DNA of 64,000 nt, from contig CBDFHN010000001.1 in assembly GCA_965247735.1 (NCBI GenBank), positions 310,001 to 374,000 of the forward strand, given 5' to 3'. The stretch's first letter is position 1. Each line of letters opens with the position of its first letter. This document shows, piece after piece, positions 8,901 through 17,410 of the stretch. Source of the stretch: JAOXRU01 sp965247735. Lineage in GTDB: Bacteria; Bacteroidota; Bacteroidia; Flavobacteriales; Flavobacteriaceae. A program made the position numbers and the translations under genes. The notes under the pieces were generated by a model that worked only from the letters and a program-made list of their open reading frames with translations, did no database searches and was not told the origin of the DNA.

Positions 8901-10037
8901 ACCACCAGTTAATCCAGTTATAGTAGGGGTAGGATCGGAAGCACTAGTACAATAAGAAGCCGCACTATAACTAAAAGCTACGTTATCTAAATTTAAAGCA
9001 TTTACTATAGCTGTTCCACAAGATCCAGGAGTGACACATCCTCCTTCTCCTCGTACATAATATATGGTGCTTAAGGAAGGCGGTGTTACATTTATTGATG
9101 TACTTGTTGTAGTACCAACTAAAGTTCCTCCGCAAGAGCCAGTATATACTGCCCATTGTGTAGCATCGTTTAAATTTCCTGCAATATTTAATGTAATAGT
9201 AGCACCAATACAAAAAGATGCAGGTGTATAAGTTACTGTTGGTATATCTGGAGCAGTACAGGGTGGAGGACAAGTAATGGCAGAAGAAAAAACTCCAGGG
9301 CTGATGTCTATAGGCGCAGGTCCATTGTTATTATTTATGGTCCAGTTGTTATAATTGTTAATAGCTGCTCTTACAACTGATGCTGTACCAGTTAGTGTTC
9401 CTGCGTATTTAAAATTGTCAAATTCAGGCCCAAGTGGAGTAATGGACAAGGCATTAAGACCATTGGTTAATCCAGGTGGAAGTGCAGACTCTGATGTGCT
9501 ACTTACTTCAATTTCCTTTGTCCATCCATTTGTATCTACATAAATAGCCTCGTATTCTGAGGTAAGCCCAGCTATGAAGGTGGCGTCTCCAGGTGTTGGA
9601 GGTTCTCCAGGACCTGTGTATTGATAGGCAAACATTTGATCACCAGACCCCAAGTTAAAGATACCAGAACTGAGTGTCATAGTTGCTCCTGTAATACCAG
9701 ATATGGTAAGTATATTTGAGTCTTGAATGGCTTCTATAATATTAACAACAGTTCCGCAAGGGATACCAGCAGCTGGTGCTGTAAATAAAAAGGTGCTTTC
9801 TATTGTACCGCCCCAGGCGCCTGCATTTTTAACTCCTTTGTCTGTAAAATAAATTTTTTCGTTCGGGGGAATAGTTGTCAAGGTGATAAAAGAATAACCT
9901 TCTAAATGATCAGTATTATAGCCTATAAAAGCAATATCACCAGCTGCTAATTGTGCAAAAGCTGTAGTACTGTATAAAAAGGCAATAAAAATTAAAAGGA
10001 GAATGGGTTTTTTTTTGAGAATTTTGGTTTTAAACAT
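5979..10037 (-). CDS. Giant T9SS-secreted surface protein with seven 79-residue repeats and type B sorting domain
   Basis: This 1352-residue protein is predicted to be exported and surface-attached. In order it has a signal peptide (about 1-29); an N-terminal domain starting LAAGDIAFIGYNTDHLEGYSF; an Ig-like segment; seven near-identical 79-residue repeats (about 350-902, each with SYSAA.YC...DPTPTITGL.GG.FSSTAGL and TYTITYTTAGTCPNSS); an eighth repeat that lacks the Cys pair; an MBG-like domain (TATADDKSR...SYSGFVNGDTEA); a fibronectin-III-like segment; and the C-terminal CHU_C type B sorting domain (KKYGFSPNGDGINDTW to the end, about 1265-1352). The paired Cys in each repeat could form disulfides after export. 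It is probably an adhesin or cell-surface filament; the ligand is unknown. It is followed by its PorP partner. Confidence 0.88.
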   Translation of the reverse strand: MFKTKILKKKPILLLIFIAFLYSTTAFAQLAAGDIAFIGYNTDHLEGYSFITLTTIPPNEKIYFTDKGVKNAGAWGGTIESTFLFTAPAAGIPCGTVVNIIEAIQDSNILTISGITGATMTLSSGIFNLGSGDQMFAYQYTGPGEPPTPGDATFIAGLTSEYEAIYVDTNGWTKEIEVSSTSESALPPGLTNGLNALSITPLGPEFDNFKYAGTLTGTASVVRAAINNYNNWTINNNNGPAPIDISPGVFSSAITCPPPCTAPDIPTVTYTPASFCIGATITLNIAGNLNDATQWAVYTGSCGGTLVGTTTSTSINVTPPSLSTIYYVRGEGGCVTPGSCGTAIVNALNLDNVAFSYSAASYCTSASDPTPTITGLTGGTFSSIAGLSINAATGAVDLSVSTPGIYAITYTTAGTCPNSSTVSLTVNALDDASYNYSAASYCTNTSDPTPTITGLTGGTFSSTAGLAINAGTGAVDLSTSTPNTYTITYTTAGTCPNSSSTTFTVNALDDASFSYSAASYCANASDPSPTIIGLAGGAFSSTAGLAINAATGAVDLSASTPNTYTITYTTTGTCPNFSTTSLTVNTLDNASFSYSAATYCTNATDPTPTITGLPGGSFSSTAGLSLNAGTGAVDVSTSIPSTYTITYTTAGTCPNSSTTSLTVNALDNASFSYSASSYCANATDPTPTITGLAGGTFSSTAGLAINAATGAVDLSASTPNIYTITYTTAGTCPNFSTTSLTVNTLDNASFSYSAATYCTNATDPNPTITGLTGGAFSSTAGLAINAATGAVDLSTSTAGTYTITYTTAGTCPNSSSTTFTVNALDNASFSYSTAAYCVNATDPNPTITGLTGGSFSSTAGLAINPASGAVDLSASTSGTYTITYTTAGTCPNSSNTTFTVNTLDDASFNYIKSSYNKVESNPTPTITGVASGSFSSTPSGLVINATTGEITLNSSDIGTYTITYTSPNTPLNCQSSSNTSIQITNAPLITPVITFTNSTKTYGDPNFDLAATSNSSGTISYSIVGTANGTGLTGTDNKTVDIGNAGTVIIRASQIADGIYTTGTKDIILTVQKAVLTATADDKSRAFEEANPTFSISYSGFVNGDTEAGLNMPITASSTATSSSNSGTYTIELTGGSASNYIITTVNGTLTITSLLATINTNAVDNITTTTATFNADVIFTGGEPTIISGFVYSPTNTSPTLSDFKTETSVGLGSFSEVVTGLTSDTKYYVGAYVTNSFGTSYGDVIEFTTYEEPSKPRVSQKKKYGFSPNGDGINDTWVIANIENYPNNTVKVFNRSGKLIYEQKAYKNTWNGVANTIGGNQKLPVGPYLFIIELNNANEKPVQGWLYINY
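7085..8990 (-). repeat. Tandem coding repeat, exact 237-bp period
   Basis: Within the surface-protein gene, seven units of exactly 237 bp (79 codons, 7332-8990) follow one another, with a diverged eighth unit at about 7085-7331. The period was measured from the recurring CAATAA word at 7528, 7765, 8002, 8239, 8476, 8713 and 8950. The codons TTA-GAC/GAT-AAC/GAC (Leu-Asp-Asn/Asp) start each unit. Alternate units share features: the third, fifth and seventh end TVNT while the others end TVNA, as expected from two-unit duplication events. Confidence 0.95.
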
Positions 10038-10220
10038 TATATTTTTTTGTGATTATTTGGTTAGATTTTCAATCTAGAATAATTACATTAGAATAAAATT
10101 ATTATGTTGTGAATATGGTTTTAAACGTTATGAAGTGCTCATTTGAGCTGGCTTACAAGAGGATAAAAATGTTTGCTTTTATGATTATACTTTATGAATA
10201 TAGTTGTTGTTATTCATTGC

Positions 10221-10260
10221 AAAAAAAAATCCAGTGAAAACAAGTCCCACTGGATTTTTA
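10221..10260 (-). terminator. Terminator of the second surface-protein/PorP operon
   Basis: The stem AATCCAGTG / CACTGGATT flanked by A and T runs is a diverged copy of the hairpin at 4941-4982. It lies 30 bp past the stop codon of the second PorP-like gene. Confidence 0.85.
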
Positions 10261-10290
10261 ATATTTAAACTATATTTTTTTGTATGCTAT

Positions 10291-11175
10291 TTAAAACGCA
10301 TATTTAATAAGAAACTCTATAGAGTTTTGATCACCAATAGCATCAATTTCCGTAGCATTAATATCATATGCAACACCAAGTTTTAATCTACTATCTATAA
10401 GATGTAATAAGGTGTATATAGAAACGGTTTCGTCTATTCTGTAATTAGCACCAAGACTAATTTTGTTATACATTTTTAGGGTAGAGGACAGGTCATAAGA
10501 AACAGGTGCACCTTTTACATGTCTCATCATTATTGCGGGTGTTAATTCAAAATTAGAATTAATAGCAAGAATATATCCAGCCCCTAAATAGGCATGCATA
10601 TTGTTAACAGCTTTGCTAGGTACATTTCCTTCTTTTTCATACCGCTTTCCATTAAGAAAGTTAGGAGTAGAAAGACTAAGATAGTAACTTTTGTGCTTTA
10701 AATAAACTCCAGCTCCTACATGAGTATTAAAAAAACTTTGGTTTTCTGCAAATAAAGGATCGTTTCCAGGAGCACCAGTATCACTTAAGTTAATATCTAC
10801 AAAACCACCACCAGCTTTTATACCAAAAAAGAGATCATGAGTTTCGGTTAGTTTTAACTTATAAGAGATATCAATAGCAATATCGGTTTCTTTTAAAACA
10901 AATACTTTGTCTTTGATAATAGAAGCGCCAATACCCAAATTGTTTTTTAATGGCATGCTAAAAGTCAATGCCTGAGTTTCTGGAGCATTATCAACACCTG
11001 CCCATTGGCTTCTATGAGAAAAACTAAGCTCAGTTAAATTATTAGCCCCCGCATAAGCAGGGTTAATAATATTCATATTGTAATTATATAAAGTAAAATT
11101 TGGGTCTTGCTGTGCAACCATTATATTAATGGTGAAAAAAGCAATAGCAATGCTAAATTTTGAAATGTTATTCAT
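10291..11175 (-). CDS. PorP/SprF-family outer-membrane protein (copy 2)
   Basis: This second 294-residue PorP/SprF-like protein has the same signal peptide and barrel as the copy at 5013. In the first 190 or so residues the two differ at a single position (Ala15 to Thr). The remaining differences I count fall between about residue 195 and 285 (for example GYIFTINSDFELTPALMLRH against GYILAINSNFELTPAIMMRH). It lies 81 bp downstream of the type B surface protein at 11257, the same spacing as in the first cassette, so each exported protein has its own partner gene. A shared or interchangeable role at the outer membrane is inferred. Confidence 0.9.
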   Translation of the reverse strand: MNNISKFSIAIAFFTINIMVAQQDPNFTLYNYNMNIINPAYAGANNLTELSFSHRSQWAGVDNAPETQALTFSMPLKNNLGIGASIIKDKVFVLKETDIAIDISYKLKLTETHDLFFGIKAGGGFVDINLSDTGAPGNDPLFAENQSFFNTHVGAGVYLKHKSYYLSLSTPNFLNGKRYEKEGNVPSKAVNNMHAYLGAGYILAINSNFELTPAIMMRHVKGAPVSYDLSSTLKMYNKISLGANYRIDETVSIYTLLHLIDSRLKLGVAYDINATEIDAIGDQNSIEFLIKYAF

Positions 11176-11256
11176 ATTGGTATTTTTAATAATTTTTGAA
11201 ATATTTATTTTTGAATCTGTAATCTTAACCTAATGGAGTAAAACCGATTGTTGGGA

Positions 11257-14200
11257 TTAATAATTAATGTATAACCACCCTTGTACTGGTTTTTCGTTAG
11301 CATTATTCAATTCAATAATAAATAAATAGGGGCCTACAGGTAATTTTTGATTCCCACCAATGGTATTAGCAACACCATTCCAAGTATTTTTATATGCTTT
11401 TTGTTCGTAAACGAGTTTTCCAGACCTGTTAAAAACTTTTACTGTATTATTCGGATAGTTTTCAATAGTATCAATAGTCCATGTGTCGTTAATACCATCA
11501 CCATTAGGTGAGAATCCGTATTTTTTTTTTATGGCAACATTACTTGTAGCATCTGCTATAATTATCAAGATTCCGTTTGTATTAATTATATCATAATTAG
11601 TATCAGTTCCTGTGCTTAAATCAATGCTTACAGCTCCTGCTGGGGTATTATTGGTTGCAGTACTAGTTGCTACTGGAGCAGTATCTAAGTCAGCTTCAGT
11701 ATCATCGTTAACAAAACCAGTGTAGCTAATTGTAAATTCAGGATTGTCTTCTCCATAATTACGAGATTTATCATCCGCAGTTGCTGCTAGAGGTACTTTG
11801 TTAATTGTAATGGTAATTTCCTTAGAAGTCTCAGAATGTGTTGCAGTTGCGGCAGTAGTGACTTTTACTATAATGTCTCCAGTATTGCCAAGTGTTAATT
11901 TATCTCCTGTGATTGAAGCGCCTTTTGCATCTCCAACAATAGTATAAGTAATAACACCTGTAGAGTTAGTGTCAGCTAGTAAAGTAATAATATCTGCTCC
12001 GTAATTTTTTTCAAAATCATTAAATACAATTGTTGCAGGTGTTTTATTTATAGTTGTAAAATTAAAAATGGTTTTGCTTAAAATACCTGCAAAATAGTTA
12101 TCGGATATGTCTTTTATTGCATTAGATTCAACTTCTACATAGAAACCTGTATTGATAGCTAAATTAGTAGTCAAGTTAATAGTAAGTACTTTGTTAGAAA
12201 TGCTTATTTGTGAAGCATCAGTAATAGCAATAGTTGTTACTGTACTATCATCTATGTTTTTTTTGATTGTAATATTACCAGTTCCTATTTTTATATTTTC
12301 ATTAAACGTGAGCTCCAAATTTGCATCTACAGAAATATCTATAGCATTGTTTATAGGTGTGCTGTTTGTTAAAGATGGTAAAATAATATCTTTTGTAGTT
12401 GTATCTGTTGTGATACTTCCAATATTATTATTTATATCTGTTAAGGTTATAGATAAGGTTATGTCTCCATCATTCAGACTGCTTAGGTCAATTCCTGAGA
12501 TTTGGTCAGTAGCGGTAACAATTGTACTAGAACCTGTAACATTAGTTCCACCACCGTCACTTGAAAAAGTATAATTGAATGTTGAACCAGTTTCTGCATT
12601 ATTAAAAGTAAAACCAATAGTATTTTTATTAATTGAATTAATTGAAGCTTGATCAAAATTAATAGTATAACCTGCTGGAGCTTCTGTATCTACAGTATGT
12701 GTAGCACCTGTTGTAAATGCAGACACATAACCATTATTGTTATTACCGTTTCCAAAAGCATCAATAATATCTGTTGAAGCTTTTAAATCTATACTTAAAG
12801 TTCCTGTGCCAGAAATGGAAGTTACTGTAATTGTATAGTTGTTTCCAGATCCTGTTATTGCAGTAATTGTTCCAGTAACACCAGTACCATCTATACTAAA
12901 ATCATCTGTGCTAACATTTGTTGATGCTTCATCAAAAGTAATATCAAAATCTATAGATGTAGCATTTGCAACAGGTGCTCCTTTTACAGTAATAGAATGA
13001 ATTGCAGGTGGAGTTATTTCTATGGTTGTAAAGGTTTTTACAGTACCGTATGTGGTTCCATTTGTATTAATTGCATAGGCAGCATATGAATATTGTGTGT
13101 CTGGAGTTAATCCTGTAAAATTTTTACTAAAAGATCCTAAACCAGTACCATTTATATCTTGTGTAACTCCTGTGCCACTTATTTGTGGATTGGAATTGGT
13201 TGTTGTTATGGCGTATACAATTCCTTTCTCACTTACAGTACTTCCAGTACTTGCTGTAACATCACCTCCTAAAGTAGCTGAAGAACTTGTAATAACACTA
13301 GCATCTGTTGTGTTAAGTGTAGGACCTTGAGGAAGCCCTTTAAACCAAGCAAAATAACCCGGATTAAAATTACTGGCTAATACATCTAGTACGCCATCTC
13401 CATTGTAATCTCCAAAAGCTATTGATCCAAACGCTCCTATATCAGCAGTATCTAATTCTGTTTCCATGGGTTGTGGATCTGAACCTATAAAATTAGGTGT
13501 AGTAGCAGTACCTTTGTTTTCTCTCCATACAAATGCTCCAGATTCCTGCATATAGTACATGTCTAAATCACCATCTTTATCTAAATCTACAAACTCTGGT
13601 TGTGAAACTAAAGTACTGTTATCAGTTATTCCTGTTAAAGTATTATCAAAAGGATTGCTAGCTTTGTATTTCCTTACGAAATTAGGACTAAATTTAGTAC
13701 CAATATTTTCAGCAAAAGCAATAGAGTCAGATCCTTGACTAATTAAATCTAGGTCATCATCATTATCGATATCTACAAAAGCTAAGTTTGTAAACTCACC
13801 TAGATTATTATGTGCACTAGTTCCAGTTCCAGTAATATTTAGTTGGGTGTATGTAAAAATAGGATTGGTTTTGGTTCCTGTATTTATATATTGTACTACA
13901 TCTTCTGATAATTTATCACCACTACCTGGGGCAGCTAAGTCAGCAGCATGTGCATACCTGCTACCTACCAATAAATCTAAGTCCCCATCATTATCAATAT
14001 CTACCAATTCAGGTCTCACTTCATTAGTTAATTGTCCTGGAGCAAGATGTATAATATCTAAAGTTGCTAAAGGTGTTAGCACCCAATGTGGCACTGTAGG
14101 AGTTCCTGTGTTTTGAAAATATATGAGTTTCCCCTTACGAGAACCAGATATAAAATCTAAATCCCCATCATTATCCAAGTCCCCAACAGTTACAGAAGAT

Positions 14201-14496
14201 AAACGTTGAGAAGTGTCTATAGATGCCGGAATTATTGCAATATCCAAACCAGCAGGTACTGTTCCAGGTGCATCTGCATGTGTGCCAGCGTAGCCACCCA
14301 TAAATTGGTAGGTAGGTGATCCTGTTTGGCTGTTTGCTTGTTGTAATGTTGTAATTATGATAAAAAATAGGAATACTATTTTCGATTTTGCATTTTCTTG
14401 GATGTTGAGGGCTTTTATTGATGTTACAAAAGAATTTGTGATTTTTTCTACTTTTTGTTTTGAAAAGTAGTTGTTATTTGATACTTTTTGATTCAT
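11257..14496 (-). CDS. Giant T9SS-secreted surface protein with FG-GAP/VCBS repeats and type B sorting domain
   Basis: This 1079-residue exported protein begins with an unusually long N-terminus: about 39 polar residues precede the hydrophobic signal segment (KIVFLFFIIITTLQQANSQ). There follow five Asp-rich FG-GAP/VCBS loops (DLDNDGDLDF, DIDNDGDLDL, DIDNDDDLDL, DLDKDGDLDM, DYNGDGVLDV) typical of Ca-binding beta-propellers, a fibronectin-III-like segment, several Ig-like domains including a Big_5-type one (NSTPINNAIDISVDANLEL), an MBG-like domain, and a C-terminal CHU_C type B sorting domain (KKYGFSPNGDGINDTW). The last 90 residues differ from those of the 1352-residue protein at about four positions, while the rest is unrelated. 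It is likely surface-attached via T9SS; the ligand is unknown. Confidence 0.88.
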   Translation of the reverse strand: MNQKVSNNNYFSKQKVEKITNSFVTSIKALNIQENAKSKIVFLFFIIITTLQQANSQTGSPTYQFMGGYAGTHADAPGTVPAGLDIAIIPASIDTSQRLSSVTVGDLDNDGDLDFISGSRKGKLIYFQNTGTPTVPHWVLTPLATLDIIHLAPGQLTNEVRPELVDIDNDGDLDLLVGSRYAHAADLAAPGSGDKLSEDVVQYINTGTKTNPIFTYTQLNITGTGTSAHNNLGEFTNLAFVDIDNDDDLDLISQGSDSIAFAENIGTKFSPNFVRKYKASNPFDNTLTGITDNSTLVSQPEFVDLDKDGDLDMYYMQESGAFVWRENKGTATTPNFIGSDPQPMETELDTADIGAFGSIAFGDYNGDGVLDVLASNFNPGYFAWFKGLPQGPTLNTTDASVITSSSATLGGDVTASTGSTVSEKGIVYAITTTNSNPQISGTGVTQDINGTGLGSFSKNFTGLTPDTQYSYAAYAINTNGTTYGTVKTFTTIEITPPAIHSITVKGAPVANATSIDFDITFDEASTNVSTDDFSIDGTGVTGTITAITGSGNNYTITVTSISGTGTLSIDLKASTDIIDAFGNGNNNNGYVSAFTTGATHTVDTEAPAGYTINFDQASINSINKNTIGFTFNNAETGSTFNYTFSSDGGGTNVTGSSTIVTATDQISGIDLSSLNDGDITLSITLTDINNNIGSITTDTTTKDIILPSLTNSTPINNAIDISVDANLELTFNENIKIGTGNITIKKNIDDSTVTTIAITDASQISISNKVLTINLTTNLAINTGFYVEVESNAIKDISDNYFAGILSKTIFNFTTINKTPATIVFNDFEKNYGADIITLLADTNSTGVITYTIVGDAKGASITGDKLTLGNTGDIIVKVTTAATATHSETSKEITITINKVPLAATADDKSRNYGEDNPEFTISYTGFVNDDTEADLDTAPVATSTATNNTPAGAVSIDLSTGTDTNYDIINTNGILIIIADATSNVAIKKKYGFSPNGDGINDTWTIDTIENYPNNTVKVFNRSGKLVYEQKAYKNTWNGVANTIGGNQKLPVGPYLFIIELNNANEKPVQGWLYINY

Positions 14497-14688
14497 ATTG
14501 AAAGGTTAAATACTTGTAGATTGGTTCTTAAATAATAAATTAACAGGCAAATAAAGTACATACGAGTTTGGTTATTTGAATAAATGTCATGAACGACAGG
14601 ATTATGTTCTGAACGACATTAACAGTATATTATTAAGATAATGCCTGTTAAATCATGACGATTTATGGCTCTTTAAAAACTGTTTTTA

Positions 14689-14696
14689 TATCTTTG
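14689..14696 (+). promoter_or_regulatory. Bacteroidota -7 box for the 7TMR-DISM kinase
   Basis: TATCTTTG matches the Bacteroidota consensus TAnnTTTG and lies 26 bp before the kinase ATG. No TTG is seen at a good -33 distance, so this is a partial match. Confidence 0.5.
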
Positions 14697-14722
14697 TTTC
14701 ACTACCATCAATCTCCTTTTTA

Positions 14723-16561
14723 ATGTGTAAATATACTTTGCGCTTGGTTTTGAGTTTTGGACTCTGCTTATTGTTTTTTAATGTTTGTAATGGACAGACA
14801 GCACCTTTATTTGAGATGTCTTATTTTGAAGATGTAGCATCTAAACACTCAATAACACCTGTAAGAGAAGCAAACTTTGTACCTGCAACTGACAATCTTG
14901 TTAATTTGGGGATTACAAAAAGTACACTTTGGGTGAAAATTATACTCAATACAAAGGTATTACAGTCAGAAGCAGTACTGGAAGTGAAAACACCGCTTAA
15001 AGACAGTATCACATTAACTTATGAATTGGAAAATCAAAAACTGGTGAGTGAAACTTTAGGAATAATGTATCCATATTCCAAAAACAAGCTCAATCATTAT
15101 GTGCCAGCATTTATTATTCCTATACAAGAACTGACTTCTCCAGTTTTGTATATAAAAGTAAAAAGTAGGTATTCTATGTTTGTTCCTATCTCAATAAAAA
15201 CAAAAGAAAATTTTTATAAAGGGCGTGTAACTGCCTATTTTATTGGAGGTTTATTAATTGGAGGTTTAGTATTAATTGGCTTTTATAATTTGTTTTTATT
15301 TTTTAGTATACGTGATTTTAGTTACTTATTGTATGTATTGTCTTTGTTTTCTGCTATTTTGTCTCAAGGCTATATTTTTGGAGTTTTAATTCCGTATTTA
15401 AGTCCAGAATGGCCAGAGTTTTCTTTTCGTTTTCCAATATTAATAATGGCATGTACTGGTATTTTTTCTTGTTGGTTTACGATTCGTTTTTTAGAAATAA
15501 AAAAAACAAGTACCATTTTATATAGCCTTTTACTTGTTGCAATAGGATTTTCTTTGTTTAATATTGTTTTAGAGTTGTTAGGGGTAGATTATTTGTCTAG
15601 GAAAATCAACTTGATAGTGGTGATATCACTTTCTTTACTTATTTTTTCATCAGCACTATATAGTCTTATTAAGGGAAAAAAAATTGCATTATATTTTACT
15701 ATTGCATGGACTTTTTATCTTTTTGGGATGATTGTTTTTGCATTAAAAACGGCAGGAATTTTACCGCATAATGCATTTACAGCGCATTTTATGCATATTG
15801 GGACTTTTATGGAAGTAATATTATTATCCTTTGCACTGGGACATAAATATTCTTTAGTACGAGTAGAAAAAGAACGATTAGAACGGCAAACAAGAGCAGA
15901 ACTCGAAGAGTTAGTAAATAGGCAGACAGTTAAACTTGAAGCTTCTTTAGAGGAAAAAGAGGTGTTATTAAAAGAAGTGCACCATCGAGTAAAAAACAAT
16001 CTGCAAATAGTAATTAGCTTATTAGACTTACAGGTGGCTTCCGTAAAAGGGGTAAGAAACAAACAAATACTGGTACAGAGTAAGTCTAGAGTATATTCCA
16101 TGTCATTAATTCATCAGAAGTTATACCAATCCGATAATTTGGCACATGTAAACATGAAAAGCTATTTAGAAGAATTATTTACCTATGTTAAAAACAGTTA
16201 TGCAACAATACATGAGGTTTCTTATAAAATAGCAATAGCAGATAAGGAATTATCAATTACAAAGGCGGTACCATTAGGATTAATTGTAAACGAATTATTG
16301 ACCAATAGTTTTAAATATGGCTTGCAAAACAATAAAAAGAATAACATAACAATGTCTTTAGAATTTAATGATGCTAATATGGTGTTACAAGTGGCTGATT
16401 CTGGAGATGGATTTGATGAAAATGCTGCTGTGGATGGTCTGAAAAAATCTTTGGGTTTGTTTCTAGTAAAATCATTAAGCAAGCAGTTGCGAAGTACAGT
16501 ATCTAGAAGTTTTGATGAAGAATTGTTTGTAACAAAACTGATAATACCGCTAGAAAAATAG
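14723..16561 (+). CDS. 7TMR-DISM sensor histidine kinase (HisKA_2 type)
   Basis: This 612-residue membrane kinase has a signal peptide (about 1-24), a periplasmic 7TMR-DISMED2-type sensor domain (about 30-165), seven hydrophobic helices of the 7TMR-DISM type (about 175-385) and a charged coiled-coil linker. A HisKA_2 dimerisation domain follows, with the phospho-acceptor His in KEVHHRVKNNLQ (about residue 420). The HATPase domain has an N box (GLIVNELLTNSFKYG, about 515) and a G box (DSGDGFDE, about 558). DISM sensors are thought to bind carbohydrates or other small molecules; the ligand here is unknown. The LytTR regulator 65 bp downstream is the obvious partner. The gene is divergent from the T9SS cassettes, with a -7 box at 14689. 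Confidence 0.9.
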   Translation: MCKYTLRLVLSFGLCLLFFNVCNGQTAPLFEMSYFEDVASKHSITPVREANFVPATDNLVNLGITKSTLWVKIILNTKVLQSEAVLEVKTPLKDSITLTYELENQKLVSETLGIMYPYSKNKLNHYVPAFIIPIQELTSPVLYIKVKSRYSMFVPISIKTKENFYKGRVTAYFIGGLLIGGLVLIGFYNLFLFFSIRDFSYLLYVLSLFSAILSQGYIFGVLIPYLSPEWPEFSFRFPILIMACTGIFSCWFTIRFLEIKKTSTILYSLLLVAIGFSLFNIVLELLGVDYLSRKINLIVVISLSLLIFSSALYSLIKGKKIALYFTIAWTFYLFGMIVFALKTAGILPHNAFTAHFMHIGTFMEVILLSFALGHKYSLVRVEKERLERQTRAELEELVNRQTVKLEASLEEKEVLLKEVHHRVKNNLQIVISLLDLQVASVKGVRNKQILVQSKSRVYSMSLIHQKLYQSDNLAHVNMKSYLEELFTYVKNSYATIHEVSYKIAIADKELSITKAVPLGLIVNELLTNSFKYGLQNNKKNNITMSLEFNDANMVLQVADSGDGFDENAAVDGLKKSLGLFLVKSLSKQLRSTVSRSFDEELFVTKLIIPLEK

Positions 16562-16626
16562 AATACTTGTTTTTTTGAGGAAAAGGGATGAAGTTGATAT
16601 GGATATTTGATAAGAATATATAGAAA

Positions 16627-17328
16627 ATGAAAGACAGTAAAATACTGATTGTAGAAGACGAACAGATTATTGCAGAAAACTTACGGTTTATTCTTAACGA
16701 ATATGGGTATAATTTTGTTGATGTTGCTATGGATGCAGAAGAGACAGCGGTACTGTTTCAAGATACTAGTTATGATTTAGTTTTGATGGATATTAATTTG
16801 GGCGAATTTAGTACTATAGATGGTATAGATCTTATAAAGAAGTTGTTTGAAAAATATACTTTTGTTTTTATGTATGTTACCGCTAATGCCGATGAAAAAA
16901 CAGTTGAAAAAGCAAAAAACACCCATCCTGTGGGTTATATCATAAAGCCTTTTATAAACACTTCTATATATGCAAATGTTGAAATGGCATTGAGTAGAGT
17001 ACAAAAAGAAGAGTTTTTGATCTATACAAACAAAGGAATGCAATATCAGGTTTTACTTTCTAAGGTTACCTATATTCAAGCAGATGGTGCATATATTAAT
17101 ATACATACCTCGGATAATAGTAAGCACTTTGTTCGAAAAACATTGACAGAAATTAGTGAATTATATCCTACTGTTTTTATTAGAATACATAAGTCGATCG
17201 TAATTAATAAAAATTATATACAGAGTTATACTTCTAATATGGTTAAAGTTAATGATGAAAAACTGCCTTTAGGAAGAACATACAAATCATACTTTTTAGC
17301 ACAAGCTAAAAGTCATGCTTTTTCTTAA
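16627..17328 (+). CDS. LytTR-family response regulator
   Basis: This 233-residue regulator has a receiver domain (about 1-120) with acidic pocket residues in ILIVEDEQ, the phospho-acceptor Asp in DLVLMDINLG (about residue 55), and the conserved Lys in GYIIKPF. A C-terminal LytTR DNA-binding domain follows (about 135-230, with VTYIQADGAYINIHT and FIRIHKSIVINKNYI). LytTR proteins bind direct-repeat operators through beta-strands rather than a helix-turn-helix. It follows the 7TMR-DISM kinase by 65 bp and is presumably phosphorylated by it. It is a paralogue of the regulator at 33628. Targets are unknown. Confidence 0.92.
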   Translation: MKDSKILIVEDEQIIAENLRFILNEYGYNFVDVAMDAEETAVLFQDTSYDLVLMDINLGEFSTIDGIDLIKKLFEKYTFVFMYVTANADEKTVEKAKNTHPVGYIIKPFINTSIYANVEMALSRVQKEEFLIYTNKGMQYQVLLSKVTYIQADGAYINIHTSDNSKHFVRKTLTEISELYPTVFIRIHKSIVINKNYIQSYTSNMVKVNDEKLPLGRTYKSYFLAQAKSHAFS

Positions 17329-17361
17329 TTAAAACTTCAGCACACTAATCACTATTTCGTT

Positions 17362-17391
17362 TTGGTATAACTTTTGTTTTCTTTAAATTTG
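17362..17391 (+). promoter_or_regulatory. Bacteroidota-type promoter of the secreted protein at 17411
   Basis: A -33 TTG at 17362-17364 is separated by 19 bp from a -7 box TAAATTTG at 17384-17391. The start codon is 19 bp further on, giving a short leader. Confidence 0.65.
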
Positions 17392-17410
17392 AGAACAGAT
17401 ATTTTCTATT

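Noticed and set aside
7085..8990. Regular 237-bp repeat considered as a CRISPR-like or satellite array
   Set aside because: The repeats lie wholly within one long open frame, the period is a multiple of three, and translated units are conserved with Cys pairs; there are no unique spacers.
12152..12574. 140-codon plus-strand frame opposite the FG-GAP surface protein
   Set aside because: It is a shadow of the long minus-strand gene; the Val/Ile-rich translation mirrors the Thr/Asn-rich sense strand.
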